64,000 nucleotides of DNA from Dokdonella sp. (lineage in GTDB: Bacteria; Pseudomonadota; Gammaproteobacteria; Xanthomonadales; Rhodanobacteraceae): contig JADJQH010000008.1 in the NCBI GenBank assembly GCA_016712865.1, forward strand, positions 1,240,001-1,304,000, in the 5' to 3' direction. Below, one piece after another: positions 14,474 through 24,769 of the stretch. How positions within the stretch are numbered: position 1 is the stretch's first letter; every line of letters starts with the position of its first letter. Position numbers and translations under genes: made by a program. The notes beneath the pieces were generated by a model. That model did not search any database. It worked only from the letters and a program-made list of their open reading frames with translations, and had not been told where the DNA came from.

Positions 14474-17158
14474 ATGCGCCCTGCATTCTTGTTGCTGTTG
14501 TTTTGCCCGGCGCTTGCCTGGGCGGCTGATTCCTTGACTATTCCCACCGGCAAACTGCCGGCGGGAGTCGCGCCCGAGCACTACAGCCTGGATTTCAGGA
14601 TCGATCCTCGACAAGCCCGCTTCGCGGGCAGCGGCGAGATCCGCGTGCGTTTGAACGAGGGCTCGGATCGCATCTGGCTGCACGCGCAGGGCATTGACCT
14701 GCGTTCCACAACGGCAACCGATGCTGCTGGCAAGGCAATCCCGGTGCATGCCGTTTCCCATGACAAGGAAGGCGTGCTTGAGTTGCGTTTTGCATCCCGA
14801 ATCCCTGCCTAGGTGATCACACTTCGCTTCAATTGGGATGCGGAGTTCAACAAGCAACTTGAAGGCTTGTACAAGGTGAAGGTCGGTGAAGACGCCTATG
14901 CGGTCACCCAGATGGAACCGGTGAGTGCACGCCATGCCTTCCCGGGCTTCGACGAGCCGCGCTTCAAGACGCCTTATGACATCAGTCTCACTGTTCCTGT
15001 GGAAGATGTCGCGTTGGCGAACACGCGGGTGGTGAAGGAAACGCCATCGAAGGATGGAAAATGGAAGACGCTCCAGTTCGCGACAACCCTACCGCTGCCG
15101 ACCTACCTGATCGCGATGGCGGTGGGTCCGTGGGAGGTCGTCGAGGCTCCGGCCATTCCACCCAATGCAGTGCGCAGCACGCCATTGCCCTTGCGCGGCA
15201 TCGCACCGCGCGGTGGCGGCAAGAAGTTGGCTTGGGCACTGCAGACGGCGCCGGAGCAGGTGCGTTTCTTCGAGGAGTACACGCAGCAAGCCTATCCCTT
15301 CGACAAACTCGATCTGCTCGGCGCGCCGGATTTCTCCGCAGGCGCGATGGAGAATGCCGGGCTCATCATCTACCGCGATGCCTATCTGCTCGCCGATGCC
15401 GATTCACCAGCCGACAAGTTCCGCGGTGTCTACAACATCAATGCCCACGAGATTGCACACCAGTGGTACGGCGACCTGGTCACCGTGCCGTGGTGGGATG
15501 ACATCTGGCTCAATGAAGCCTATGCCACCTGGGCGCAGGCCAAGGCCAGCCTGGCCATGAAGCCCGAATACCATACCGACCTCAGCGCACTCGAAGGTCG
15601 AGTCTGGGCGATGAAATCCGACAGTCTGCTGAGTACGCGCAAGGTGCGCCAGCCCATCAACGGCGAGGGAGACATCCAGACCGCCTTTGATGGAATCACC
15701 TATCAGAAAGGTGCGGCAGTTCTCGCCATGTTCGAGCGCTGGGTGGGCGAGGAACGCTTCCGCGCCGGCATGCGCGACTATCTCGCCAAGCGCAAGTTTG
15801 GCAGCGGCAGTTCGGATGACCTGATAGCCACCTTGAGTGCCGCAAGCGGCAAGGGTGAACACTTCGCCAAGGCCATGCGCAGCTTTCTCGATCAGCCGGG
15901 CGTGCCACTTGTGCAGACTACGCTGAGTTGCCGGAGCGGAAAGGCAAGGCTTGATCTCCACCAGCAACGCTATCTGCCTTATGGCGTGATGGCGGGTGAA
16001 TCCTCGACCTGGGACGTGCCGGTTTGCGTGCGTTTTGGCCGAGGCAAAACCATGGACAGCCAGTGCTTCCTGCTCGACAAGGCCGAGGCAAGTTTCGACG
16101 TTGAAGGATCGTGTCCGGATTGGTACCTGCCCAACGCCGATGCACGCGGCTACTACCGTTTCGAGATGGACAAGCCCGATTTGGCCCGCCTTGCTGCGGC
16201 AGTTTCCAGCCTGGCTCCTGTCGAACAGATGACCTATGCCGACGCGCTGAGCTCCGCTTTCCATCGCGGTACCTTGCCACCGGGTACCTTGCTCGAAGCG
16301 GTGCCGCTGCTTGCCGGCTCCGAGCTGCCGCAAGTTGCCACGGCCTTGCTGGGCGATCTCGAGTGGATTCGCGAGAACCTGACCGATGCCGGCGTGCGTG
16401 GCCAACTGGACGCCTGGATCGCGCAGATTTACATGCCGCGTCTTGAGCAACTGGGCTGGCGCAGGCAGAAGGGTGAGGCGGAATCCGTGACCAACTTGCG
16501 CACGCGACTTGCCGAGTTGTTGGCCATGACGATGCGCTGGGCACCGGCACGCGCTCCCCTGGCAACTCAAGGTCGCCAAGCACTTGGCCTCGGCAAGGAA
16601 AAGGGCGTGGACCTCTCACGCGCCGACCCGGACCTGCTCGACCTCGCGCTCAAGATCGCCGTGCAGGAGGGTGGGGAAACCGCTTACGCCGCTGCGCTCA
16701 CGGCATTTGAGGCGGAGCGCGATACCGCCCGTCGCTACGCGTTGCTGGGCGCTTTGGGTTCCACCCGCGACGCAGCACTGGCAGCACGGGCACGGGATTA
16801 TGGCCTTGGAAAAGCCGTGCAGATTGGCGAGATGCGCTATCTCTACTCGTCACAGATGGACGAGCCGGAGAATCGCCAGGCCAGCTGGAACTGGTTGACC
16901 AGGAACTTCGATGCGTATCGCCAGCGCTTGTCACCTTTTGCGCAATCCGGCTTGCCCAAGTCGTTTTCAACCGGAGCATGCAGCAATGAGGATGCCGAAC
17001 GTGTCTCCGCGTTCATCGCGCCGCGAGTGGATTCGTTGATTGGTGGTGATCGAGGACTTGCGCAGACACTCGAGTCGATTCGCCAGTGCGCGGCGCTGCG
17101 CAAGCACATCGATCATTCGGCGTTTGCCGAATGGGTAGCTGCACGCGGGTCGAATTGA
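14474..17158 (+). pseudogene. M1 family aminopeptidase interrupted by an in-frame TAG
   Basis: Two reading frames in the same phase (14474-14812 and 14813-17158) together make one 894-codon M1 metalloaminopeptidase with a single TAG at 14810-14812. The first part has a signal peptide (FLLLLFCPALAWA) and the N-terminal beta domain. The second continues directly (ITLRFNWDAEFNKQLEGLYK) and carries GAMEN, the zinc site HEIAHQW with its downstream Glu in LNEAYATW, and the ERAP1-like helical C-terminus. Nothing else is damaged. The TAG replaces one residue between IPA and VITLRF, where family members have a short turn. The cause may be a recent nonsense mutation, a sequencing error or suppression. 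A natural restart at GTG 14813 would lack the signal peptide. Confidence 0.85.
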
Positions 17159-17184
17159 GTGGCAGCTCAGCACGGGACAATGTT

Positions 17185-17210
17185 GTAGAGCCGAGCTTGC
17201 TCGGCTGTCG
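17185..17210 (+). repeat. SMAG-like GTAG palindrome
   Basis: GTAGAGCCGAGCTTGCTCGG followed by CTGTCG; a single hairpin copy of the same element found at 11466, 42464 and, decayed, at 54111. It lies 26 bp after the aminopeptidase stop. Confidence 0.75.
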
Positions 17211-17339
17211 TGGCAGACGCCGCGACAACGCCATTTGCGATTGGCATGGCCCGTGGTTTGCCGGTATGGTGAATTGTTGCCGGTTTGCGCTCGACAGGCG
17301 CTCCCGGTTTTGCGCATCCAAGCTGCGGAGGGTCTGCTC

Positions 17340-20300
17340 ATGTCGGGTTGCCGTAACTCAATCGTGCTGCTGATCTGCCTGGCGTTGTCGGGCATCTCAT
17401 TGCAATCAATGGCCGAGGTGCCAAGGAATGAAGACGGATCTGCTGCACAGGTCTCGGACACCCGCTTCTACAGCGAAATGCACTGGCGTGCGATCGGGCC
17501 GACCCGCGGCGGTCGTGCGCGTGCGCTGGATGGCGTGCCCAGCAAGCCCAACGTGTTCTATGTCGGTTACGACAATGGCGGTGTATGGCGATCCACCGAC
17601 TACGGTGCAAACTGGGTGCCCTTGTTCGACGACCAGCCCACCGGTTCGATCGGTGCGATCGCGGTGGCCGAGTCCAATCCCGACATCATCTACGTCGGCA
17701 GCGGCGCGGGCATCATCCGTCCCGATCTCGCGGTGGGTGACGGCATGTACAAGTCCAATGATGCCGGCGCGAACTGGACTCATCTGGGCCTTCGCGACAG
17801 CCAGATGATCGCGCGCATCGCGGTGGATGCGCAGAATCCGGATCGCTTGTTCGTGGCGGTGCTCGGGCACCCTTACGGGCCGAATGCCGAGCGCGGCATC
17901 TTTCGTTCCCTCGATGGCGGGAAAACTTTCGAGAAGGTGCTGTACCGCGATGAATACACCAGCGGCAACGACGTGCGCATCGATCCGCATAATCCGGATG
18001 TGGTCTATGCGGCACTCTGGCAACAACAGGAAGCCTTCATCGAGGGCGAGGACTTCGGCGGAACCGGTGGCGGCATTTTCAAGTCGGTGGATGGTGGTGA
18101 TACCTGGAAGAAGCTGGCCGAAGGACTTCCGGCGGGCGTGATCGAAGCCAACCTGACTCTCTCACTGAGTGCGCCCGGCACGCTGTATGCCATGGTGGCC
18201 GGCACCAAAGGCGCAAAGCCAACGAAAGAGGAAGGCACCAGCGGGACGGTAGGATTCTACAAATCCACCGATTCAGGCGAGCACTGGTTTCTGGCCGCCT
18301 TCGGACCGGATGGAAACGCGGACGGCGCAGTCGCGGACACGCGCCCGCTGATCCGCATCGGCGGTGGCGACCTGCCGACCATCGCGGTGGATCCCAAGGA
18401 TGCCAACGTGGTCTACAGCGGCTCAACCGTGTTCTGGCGCACGCAAGATGGGGGCGTCACCTGGAATGCGGTGCGTGGTGCACCGGGTGGGGATGACTAC
18501 CAGAACATCTGGATCAATCCGAACGACCCCAACATCCTGCTGGTGGTGGCGGACCAGGGTGCGATCGTGTCCGGCAATCGGGGGGCATCGTGGAGCAACT
18601 GGTACAACCAGCTGACCGCGGCCATGTACCACGTGAGCACCGACAACGCGTTTCCGTATCGCGTGTGCGGCGGCCAGCAGGATTCCGGCTCTGCCTGCGT
18701 GGACAGCCGCTCGATGGACGGCAAGATCACTTTCCACGACTGGCATCCGGTCAACATCCAGGAGTACGGCATGGCCGCCAGCGATCCGGATGATCCGGAC
18801 CTGGTCTACGGCAGCATGCGCAGGGATGTCACGCTGTACAACCGACGCACGCGCCAGACCACCCTGGTCGGGCCGGGCAGGGAGCAGCGCGGCAGCGACT
18901 ACGGACGCAATGTGCGCACCATGCCCCTGCTGTGGTCGAGAACCGGACCAAAGACCCTGTACTACGCATCCAACGTGGTGTGGAAGTCGACCGATGCTGC
19001 CCACAGCTGGACGCGCATCAGTCCGGACCTGGCGCGCCAGACTTGGGTCGTACCGACCACCGCCGGAAAGTACTCGCGTGGCGTGAAGCCCGCCGCCAAA
19101 GGCAGCATCACCGCGCTCTCGGCATCGCCTCTCGACGCCGGCGTGCTGTGGGCAGGCACCGACGACGGCTACATCCAGGTCACCACCGACGGTGGTGCGC
19201 ACTGGCGCAACGTGACGCCTCCGGCAATCAAACCGTGGACGCGCATCTTCAACATCGAAGCCGGTCATTTCGACACCGGCACGGCCTATGCTGCGGCCAA
19301 TACCTTGCGCATCGACGACATGAATCCACACCTTTGGCGCACGCGTGATGGCGGCAAGACCTGGCAGGAGATCAACACGGGCATCGCAGCGGGTGCGGTG
19401 ACCAACTCGATCCGCGAAGATCCGCGCAAGCCGGGCCTGCTGTATGCCGCCACCGATACGCAGGTTTGGGTTTCGTTCAACGATGGCGATGACTGGTCAT
19501 CCCTGCGCCTGGACATGCCCGCCATTTCCGTGCGCGACCTGGAACTGAAGGATGACGCGGACTGCCAGTGTTCGGACCTGGTGGCGGGCACGCATGGTCG
19601 AGGCTTCTGGATTCTCGACAACGTAACGCCCCTGCGCCAGATTGCCGAAGCACGCAGCGCCGAGGCCGCATACCTGTTCAAGCCGCAAACCGCGCTGCGC
19701 GTGCGCCTGGCCACCAACGATCCCACGCCCTGGGCTCCGGAACTCGCAGGCGGTGAAAATCCGCCCAATGGCGCCATCATCGACTACTACCTTGCCGACG
19801 ATGCCGAGGGCCCACTGAGCATCGACATCCTGGATGCCAAAGGCGAATTGGTACGCAGCTACAGCAGCGGGTTGATGCGCGAAGTAGACCCGGCGCGTGA
19901 TCCCTCCGGTTACAGCAAGGTGTGCAACGCAAAACCGGATGCGGCCGACTGTGCGGTGCCCCTGTATTGGCCGGCACCGATTCGTGCCATGCCGACCCAG
20001 GCCGGCATGCATCGCGTGGTATGGAACCTGCGCCATCAACCGCTGGCCGCAGAGCGCAGCAGTGTCGATGCAACCGGTGCGGTGCCGGGACGCAGTTCGG
20101 TACCGCCCAGCTCACCGTGGGCAGCCCCAGGTGAATACTCTGTGCGCCTCAGTGTTGATGGCAAGAGTTACACGCAGTCCTTGAGCTTGCGTCTGGATCC
20201 GCGCGTGAGCACGTCGGCCGGGGATCTCGCATCGAACGCACGCCTGTCGATGGAAATGTACACGCTGGCCCGCGAAGCCCGCATTGCCTACGGGCAGGCA

Positions 20301-20714
20301 CGCGATCTCGCTGCCGCAGTCGACAAGGCAGCAAAGGATGCGGGACTCTCCAGGCAGGACTTTGCGTCCAGTCTCGATGGCGTGGCACCGCAGGAAACAA
20401 GGCGGGAAGAATGGGCGCCACCACCACGCGAGATTCCCGCAACACTGAACGGCGTCAGTGACGCCGCGCTGGATGCCTGCATGGCGATGCAGGCCGCGGA
20501 AACCGCGCCGACTGCCGTGCAAATTGCCGCCAGTGATCGCGCACGCTCGCGGGCGAGGGTGGTGATGGCGCGTTGGGAAGCGTTGAAATCGAAAGGTCTT
20601 GTGGCATTCAACGCCCGGTTGCAACGCAAGGGTGCAGCGGCAGTGCCACTGCCGTTGCCGCGTGCACCCGCCGCACTGCCCAGCGATGCCAATGGCAACG
20701 AGATGGAGGAGTAG
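17340..20714 (+). CDS. exported BNR/sortilin-like beta-propeller protein
   Basis: 1124 residues from the ATG at 17340, which has a GGAGGG site 7 nt upstream and begins a signal peptide (MSGCRNSIVLLICLALSGIS). An in-frame start at 17235 lacks both. Residues ~40-780 carry many BNR/Asp-box repeats of the S-x-D-x-G-x-x-W type (STDYGANW, SNDAGANW, SLDGGKTF, SVDGGDTW, STDSGEHW, TQDGGVTW, TRDGGKTW), forming one or two VPS10/sortilin-like propellers. A beta-rich and helical C-terminal region follows (~800-1124). Proteins of this size and layout are often annotated as glycosyl hydrolases, but no catalytic residues are apparent. Ligand binding in the periplasm or at the surface is more likely. It is monocistronic here. 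Confidence 0.82.
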   Translation: MSGCRNSIVLLICLALSGISLQSMAEVPRNEDGSAAQVSDTRFYSEMHWRAIGPTRGGRARALDGVPSKPNVFYVGYDNGGVWRSTDYGANWVPLFDDQPTGSIGAIAVAESNPDIIYVGSGAGIIRPDLAVGDGMYKSNDAGANWTHLGLRDSQMIARIAVDAQNPDRLFVAVLGHPYGPNAERGIFRSLDGGKTFEKVLYRDEYTSGNDVRIDPHNPDVVYAALWQQQEAFIEGEDFGGTGGGIFKSVDGGDTWKKLAEGLPAGVIEANLTLSLSAPGTLYAMVAGTKGAKPTKEEGTSGTVGFYKSTDSGEHWFLAAFGPDGNADGAVADTRPLIRIGGGDLPTIAVDPKDANVVYSGSTVFWRTQDGGVTWNAVRGAPGGDDYQNIWINPNDPNILLVVADQGAIVSGNRGASWSNWYNQLTAAMYHVSTDNAFPYRVCGGQQDSGSACVDSRSMDGKITFHDWHPVNIQEYGMAASDPDDPDLVYGSMRRDVTLYNRRTRQTTLVGPGREQRGSDYGRNVRTMPLLWSRTGPKTLYYASNVVWKSTDAAHSWTRISPDLARQTWVVPTTAGKYSRGVKPAAKGSITALSASPLDAGVLWAGTDDGYIQVTTDGGAHWRNVTPPAIKPWTRIFNIEAGHFDTGTAYAAANTLRIDDMNPHLWRTRDGGKTWQEINTGIAAGAVTNSIREDPRKPGLLYAATDTQVWVSFNDGDDWSSLRLDMPAISVRDLELKDDADCQCSDLVAGTHGRGFWILDNVTPLRQIAEARSAEAAYLFKPQTALRVRLATNDPTPWAPELAGGENPPNGAIIDYYLADDAEGPLSIDILDAKGELVRSYSSGLMREVDPARDPSGYSKVCNAKPDAADCAVPLYWPAPIRAMPTQAGMHRVVWNLRHQPLAAERSSVDATGAVPGRSSVPPSSPWAAPGEYSVRLSVDGKSYTQSLSLRLDPRVSTSAGDLASNARLSMEMYTLAREARIAYGQARDLAAAVDKAAKDAGLSRQDFASSLDGVAPQETRREEWAPPPREIPATLNGVSDAALDACMAMQAAETAPTAVQIAASDRARSRARVVMARWEALKSKGLVAFNARLQRKGAAAVPLPLPRAPAALPSDANGNEMEE

Positions 20715-20830
20715 CACCCGTATTTGCTGTCTGCCGCCGAGCGGATCACGAACCGGCTCGGCGCAGGCCGCGACTCAGGTGATGGTTGCCGTGGCGCGCC
20801 TGTCCACGGTCGGCACGCCATTCGACCGCA

Positions 20831-21295
20831 TCAGTTTCCGCTGCCGGTGGCGACGGCCATGCACTCGATTTCCACATGCGCACCGAGTGCGAGGCCATTG
20901 GCGCCGAATGCGCTTCGTGCCGGAAAGCGATCGACGAAGAAGGTCTTGTAGATTTCGTTGAACTCGGCCCATTTCGCCATGTCGGCCAGCATCACCGTGC
21001 ACTTGACCAGGTCACGCATGCTGTAGCCGTGGGCCTCCAGCGTGGTCTTGATGTTGTTCATGGCTTGGCGTGACTCGGGTCCCAGACCACCCGCCGCCAG
21101 TTTGAGCGTGCCCGGCACGATGCCGATCTGTCCCGAAAGATAAAGCGTATCGCCGACCCTGACGGCTTCGGAAAACGGAAGTGACTTCGGAATCACCTTG
21201 CCGGAATTGAGGAACTCGACGTCAGTTGGCTTCTGCGCCTGGACACAAGCGCACATGGCCAAGCCAAGCAGGAAAACGGTCAGTCGGACTCTCAT
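20831..21295 (-). CDS. exported RidA (YjgF/YER057c/UK114) family protein
   Basis: 154 residues from ATG 21295, with a GGGGAG ribosome site 9 nt upstream. An N-terminal signal peptide (MRVRLTVFLLGLAMCACVQA) precedes a complete RidA fold (LPFSEAVRVGDTLYLSGQIG, TLEAHGYSMRDLVKCTVML, FPARSAFGANGLALGAHVEIECMAVA). RidA trimers deaminate reactive enamine/imine intermediates, normally in the cytosol. In this copy the arginine that normally contacts the substrate carboxylate (in PxRxx motifs) appears as PARSAF, so catalytic competence is plausible. The secretion signal is the unusual part. It is convergent with the BNR gene, and the next gene upstream on its strand is a separate hydrolase. Confidence 0.85.
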   Translation of the reverse strand: MRVRLTVFLLGLAMCACVQAQKPTDVEFLNSGKVIPKSLPFSEAVRVGDTLYLSGQIGIVPGTLKLAAGGLGPESRQAMNNIKTTLEAHGYSMRDLVKCTVMLADMAKWAEFNEIYKTFFVDRFPARSAFGANGLALGAHVEIECMAVATGSGN

Positions 21296-21473
21296 GGCGC
21301 GTGTCTCCCCGAAAGGACGCTGTCGAGAATATAGCCTTTCGCGAGGCGGCTTCGAAACTTCCGGCATCAGCGAGTCGATGTTTGCTTGTGTTCGCAGTGG
21401 CTGGAGACGTTCACATTCCGTTGATGGTGCACAGCGCGCTGGGCCGCCGCAGCGAACGGCCTGCGACCAGAGC

Positions 21474-22547
21474 TCACTGATCTTTGACCTGGCCTGGAAT
21501 ACGCAGGGCCTGATTGAAGAAAGTCAGCGCATCGGCGTTGATCCGTTCGTGCACGGAAACCCGGTCCACTTCCGGCGGGTCGGTGCAGATGGCCGGTGCG
21601 GATGCGGCCAGTTGTGGAGAGCAAGGGCTGAGGAATACGTAATGCCCGGCCTTCGGGATCCTGTTGATTCCGGTCAATGTTTTCAGGAATGGCGCAACGC
21701 TCAAAGCGTTGTACTTCGGCACGAGGACGTCGTCGTTTTCCGCGTAGGACAAGAACAGCGGCGCATGAATTGATGAAAGCCCGGCTTTGTCGAACAACAG
21801 GCTCAATGGTGCCATCACGAATGCTGCCTTTACCCGCGAGTCCGCCGGATTGCCCCACTTGCGCAGGTCTGCCTGCAAGGCGGCCAGTTCTGTGCCTTGT
21901 GAACCTCTCGATTTTGCCTTGGCAAGCGCAGAGCAGATCTCTGCATCGTGTGGCTGCAGTTCGCAGTAGTCGAGGAAGCGGCTGAATCGTGGCACGGCTC
22001 CGGCAACCATCAGCGCGGTATATCCGCCAGCCGAGAACCCCACAACGCCAATCCGGCTGGGGTCGATCTTTGCGTTCCAGTGCGCGTCGGCCAGCAGCGC
22101 GTCGATGGTTGCCTTGACCTGGATGGGGCGCCCGACCAGCACCTTGGCCGTGCCCGTTCCGCTCAAATCGTGGAAGTTGTCCAGCGGATGCTCAATGGTC
22201 GCGACGATGAAACCATGGTGCGCAAGTGAAACCGCCAAATCGTGATGGCCCAGAGCGGAGCCGCCATGACCGTGCGAGACAACCACCAGCGGCTTGCTGC
22301 CGTCGGTGACCCGCGCGCCCGGAGTCGCGTGTACTTCGTACGGTCCACGCCAGACAATTCGCGAAGGCTCGACCAATGGGTAGAACACGAAGCCTGGCAT
22401 CGTGCCTCCATTGACCGGATCGTCAACGGTGAGTGGTTGGAAGCCCGCTCCCTCATCAGCCTGTGCCAGCGCTGCGACCAGCCACAGACAAAGCAGTGCA
22501 GCCATTCGACGCAATGCACGAAGGGAATGCAGGAGCGGATTTGGCAT
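21474..22547 (-). CDS. exported alpha/beta hydrolase (dienelactone-hydrolase/PAF-acetylhydrolase-like)
   Basis: 357 residues from ATG 22547, chosen because it opens a signal peptide (~1-30, hydrophobic MAALLCLWLVAALA); the reading frame extends upstream without one. The nucleophile elbow is GFSAGG, preceded by the SHGHGGS oxyanion segment. The acid is in YAENDDVLVP and the catalytic His in AGHYVFLSPC. The C-terminus contains several Cys that could form disulfides (CSPQ, ICTDPP). The layout fits periplasmic lipases or esterases of the PAF-acetylhydrolase-like group; the substrate is unknown. The next gene on the same strand, upstream, is another membrane-anchored hydrolase separated by 215 bp. 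Confidence 0.8.
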   Translation of the reverse strand: MPNPLLHSLRALRRMAALLCLWLVAALAQADEGAGFQPLTVDDPVNGGTMPGFVFYPLVEPSRIVWRGPYEVHATPGARVTDGSKPLVVVSHGHGGSALGHHDLAVSLAHHGFIVATIEHPLDNFHDLSGTGTAKVLVGRPIQVKATIDALLADAHWNAKIDPSRIGVVGFSAGGYTALMVAGAVPRFSRFLDYCELQPHDAEICSALAKAKSRGSQGTELAALQADLRKWGNPADSRVKAAFVMAPLSLLFDKAGLSSIHAPLFLSYAENDDVLVPKYNALSVAPFLKTLTGINRIPKAGHYVFLSPCSPQLAASAPAICTDPPEVDRVSVHERINADALTFFNQALRIPGQVKDQ

Positions 22548-22761
22548 TTGAGATAGCCCAGGTTGTGGAGAGCACGCACCGTGCGGTTGTCGGTCGGTCC
22601 GTGCCCGATCAATCACCAGGCCAATACCGGGAAGAGCGCAGTTCAGGCCAATTCAGCCATTGGGCAACAACCATTTCTTGTGCCTGGGCATGCGCGGAAG
22701 CATTGGATGCCTGAAATTCGAATTGCGTTTAACACACGCGATCAAGCAGCGGTCGTGACGA

Positions 22762-23904
22762 TCAGGGGCGATCCGCAGCGGGCTGCCCGCTGGATTCATG
22801 CGTGAGGGAGAGCAAGGTGCGAACGGCCTGCTGAAACTCGTGGGGCTTGTCCAGAAACGTATAGTGTTGGGCGCCCGGAATCTCGATGAAGCGCTTCTCC
22901 GGCGCAATCAAGGCATCGAAGTACTGCCGCGTGAGGAGTCCCGGCGTGATCCAGTCATTGCTGCCAACGATGGCAATATAGGGAATTTCCAGTTGCGGCA
23001 CGTCACGCGCGGCGTTGAATTCAAGTACACCGGGCAGGATGTTGTTCCACTGACTCCACCACTGCGGATCGGCAATCCATTTGCAGGGGCCGCGATAGAT
23101 GAGGTCGCAGGACTCGGCAAGCGTGTGGTTGGGTGAACCGAGGTAGGTGAACCAGCGCGCCTTGGCCGTGTGTTGCAGCAGGATGTTGTTGAGACCGTAA
23201 TGCTCCAGCCATTCACGCTGCCGTTTGACCGAAGCAAAATCGATCATGGGTCGACCTTCCGCCGTCGTGGACAGGTCGGGCGCGATGCCGGCGAGGTCGG
23301 CCAGGGCCGCATTGTCTTGCTCCTTTCGGGCAAGTGCCAGCAGGTGTTCGTGGGTGATCCGGTTGCCCGCACGCCAATCGACGGCTTGTCCAACCGTGGC
23401 AACGCCCAGCACTTTTTGCGGTTGGGCCTGGGCGAGCTTGAGCGCAAGGATGGAGCCGAAGGAATGGCCGACCAGGTACAGTGCCTTGCGGTCGAACCGG
23501 GTCAACAGGTGATCGACGACACGACCGGTGTCTTCGACCATCTGCTCAAGCGTCGGTCCAGTGGTGTACTTCGTGGATTTTCCAAAGCCACCGTTCTCGA
23601 TGTGCACGACGATGAAATCGTGCTCCAGCTCATCGCTGAACTCGCCGGCCAGCGGAACGAAGCTCTCGCCGGGTCCACCGGGCAGAAACAACAACAGGGG
23701 CCTGCTGCGATCGTAACCGCGCACGAACAGGTATTGGGTGGTGCCGCGGATACTGAGCGCCAGCGTATCGACCACGCCCGCTTCGCCCACAGCGCGGTAG
23801 GCGCAAGCACGCCATGTCTTGATTGTCGCCAGACCGAAAGCGGCTGTCATACCCAGAGCGAGGGCGACCAACAGCGCAAATTTGAACGGCTTGCACAGTC
23901 TCAA
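22762..23904 (-). CDS. membrane-anchored alpha/beta hydrolase (proline-iminopeptidase-like, S33)
   Basis: The likely start is TTG at 23904 (380 residues), preceded by GAGG and followed by a signal anchor (LCKPFKFALLVALALGMT). The open frame continues upstream to 24042 near the tRNA gene but encodes nothing membrane- or signal-like. Motifs: LFLPGGPGES (oxyanion region of S33 peptidases), nucleophile GHSFGS, acid in VGSNDWITP, His in GAQHYTFLDKP. A cap domain with many Trp (~200-290) separates the core halves. Family members are aminopeptidases, esterases or haloperoxidase-like enzymes. The substrate is not predictable, but the GGPG motif favours peptides with N-terminal proline. Confidence 0.8.
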   Translation of the reverse strand: MRLCKPFKFALLVALALGMTAAFGLATIKTWRACAYRAVGEAGVVDTLALSIRGTTQYLFVRGYDRSRPLLLFLPGGPGESFVPLAGEFSDELEHDFIVVHIENGGFGKSTKYTTGPTLEQMVEDTGRVVDHLLTRFDRKALYLVGHSFGSILALKLAQAQPQKVLGVATVGQAVDWRAGNRITHEHLLALARKEQDNAALADLAGIAPDLSTTAEGRPMIDFASVKRQREWLEHYGLNNILLQHTAKARWFTYLGSPNHTLAESCDLIYRGPCKWIADPQWWSQWNNILPGVLEFNAARDVPQLEIPYIAIVGSNDWITPGLLTRQYFDALIAPEKRFIEIPGAQHYTFLDKPHEFQQAVRTLLSLTHESSGQPAADRP

Positions 23905-24050
23905 TGGCCAGTTGCCTCGTGATTGCTCAAAACACGGCTCAAGATTTGGGCTGCCGCGAGGTTGGATCGCTCTTGACTGCCGCAAGGCACGATGTGAACC
24001 CAACGGATCTCGTGCAACCCGACAGGTGACGGCTGGGTACACGGGAAAAG

Positions 24051-24127
24051 TGGCGACCCCGGCCCGATTCGAACGGGCGACCTTCCCCTTAGGAGGGGGA
24101 CGCTCTATCCAGCTGAGCTACGGGGCC
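24051..24127 (-). tRNA. tRNA-Arg (anticodon CCU)
   Basis: The complement folds as a full cloverleaf: acceptor GGCCCCG/CGGGGTC with one G-U pair, D-arm GCTC/GAGC, anticodon stem TCCCC/GGGGA with loop CTCCTAA (anticodon CCT), and T-arm GCCCG-TTCGAAT-CGGGC. Discriminator G and CCA are encoded (24051-24053 for CCA). It reads AGG arginine codons. Confidence 0.97.
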
Positions 24128-24191
24128 GCAGCGTTGCGTGCAGCCCCGGAATTGTCCCACATGCGCGATCAAATGCCGAAGCGCGGCACTA

Positions 24192-24635
24192 TCAGATCAG
24201 CGTAAGCGTGCCCTTCATCAGGGACCAGTGGCCCGGGAATGAGCAAAAGAAGGTATAGCTGCCCGCGGCATCGAGCTTGCCCGGTGCAAAAGTGATCGAA
24301 GCTTTTTCACCCGCGCCGATGACCTTGGTGTGGGCGATCACGCGCGTGTCACCAGCCTTGAGGTAATCCTTGTCCAAGCCGGCAGCCATGCCGTCATTTG
24401 CAACGGCTTGCAGATCCGAGGTCTTCACCAATACCCAGTTGTGGCCCATGACATTCTTGGCCAGCTTGCCGGAATGGCTCAGGTTGACGGTGAACTCGGC
24501 GCAGGATTTCGGCACGTCGATATTCTTCAGGTTGAACTGCATGGCGTCATTGCCATCGATATCAACCGAACAGGCCGCGAAGGCCGAGGTGGAAGCAAAA
24601 AGCACGGATGCAGCAAGCAAAAGGCGACCAATCAT
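24192..24635 (-). CDS. azu: azurin (type 1 blue copper protein)
   Basis: 147 residues from ATG 24635, with AGGAGA 8 nt upstream. A signal peptide ([20 protein letters not shown]) precedes a mature protein starting CSVDI. All azurin copper ligands are present: His in VMGHNWVL, then Cys, His and Met in [14 protein letters not shown]. The disulfide cysteines are also kept (CSVDI and PKSCAEF). Azurin shuttles single electrons in the periplasm, classically from cytochromes to copper nitrite reductase or peroxidases. The NirK encoded about 20 kb away in this window is a natural partner. The 134-bp gap upstream holds TTGAT half-sites but no full FNR palindrome. Confidence 0.95.
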   Translation of the reverse strand: MIGRLLLAASVLFASTSAFAACSVDIDGNDAMQFNLKNIDVPKSCAEFTVNLSHSGKLAKNVMGHNWVLVKTSDLQAVANDGMAAGLDKDYLKAGDTRVIAHTKVIGAGEKASITFAPGKLDAAGSYTFFCSFPGHWSLMKGTLTLI

Positions 24636-24769
24636 GGCGGTTCTCCTGTGGTAAATCATGAAGCAGCCCCTCGCGTGGATTGCCACGGGAGCTGCGTATC
24701 CGTTGAAATGCGGATGGTAACGCCAATCAAAAGGTTGCCAGTGATGGTCTTTTGTCGCAGTGCGGCAAA

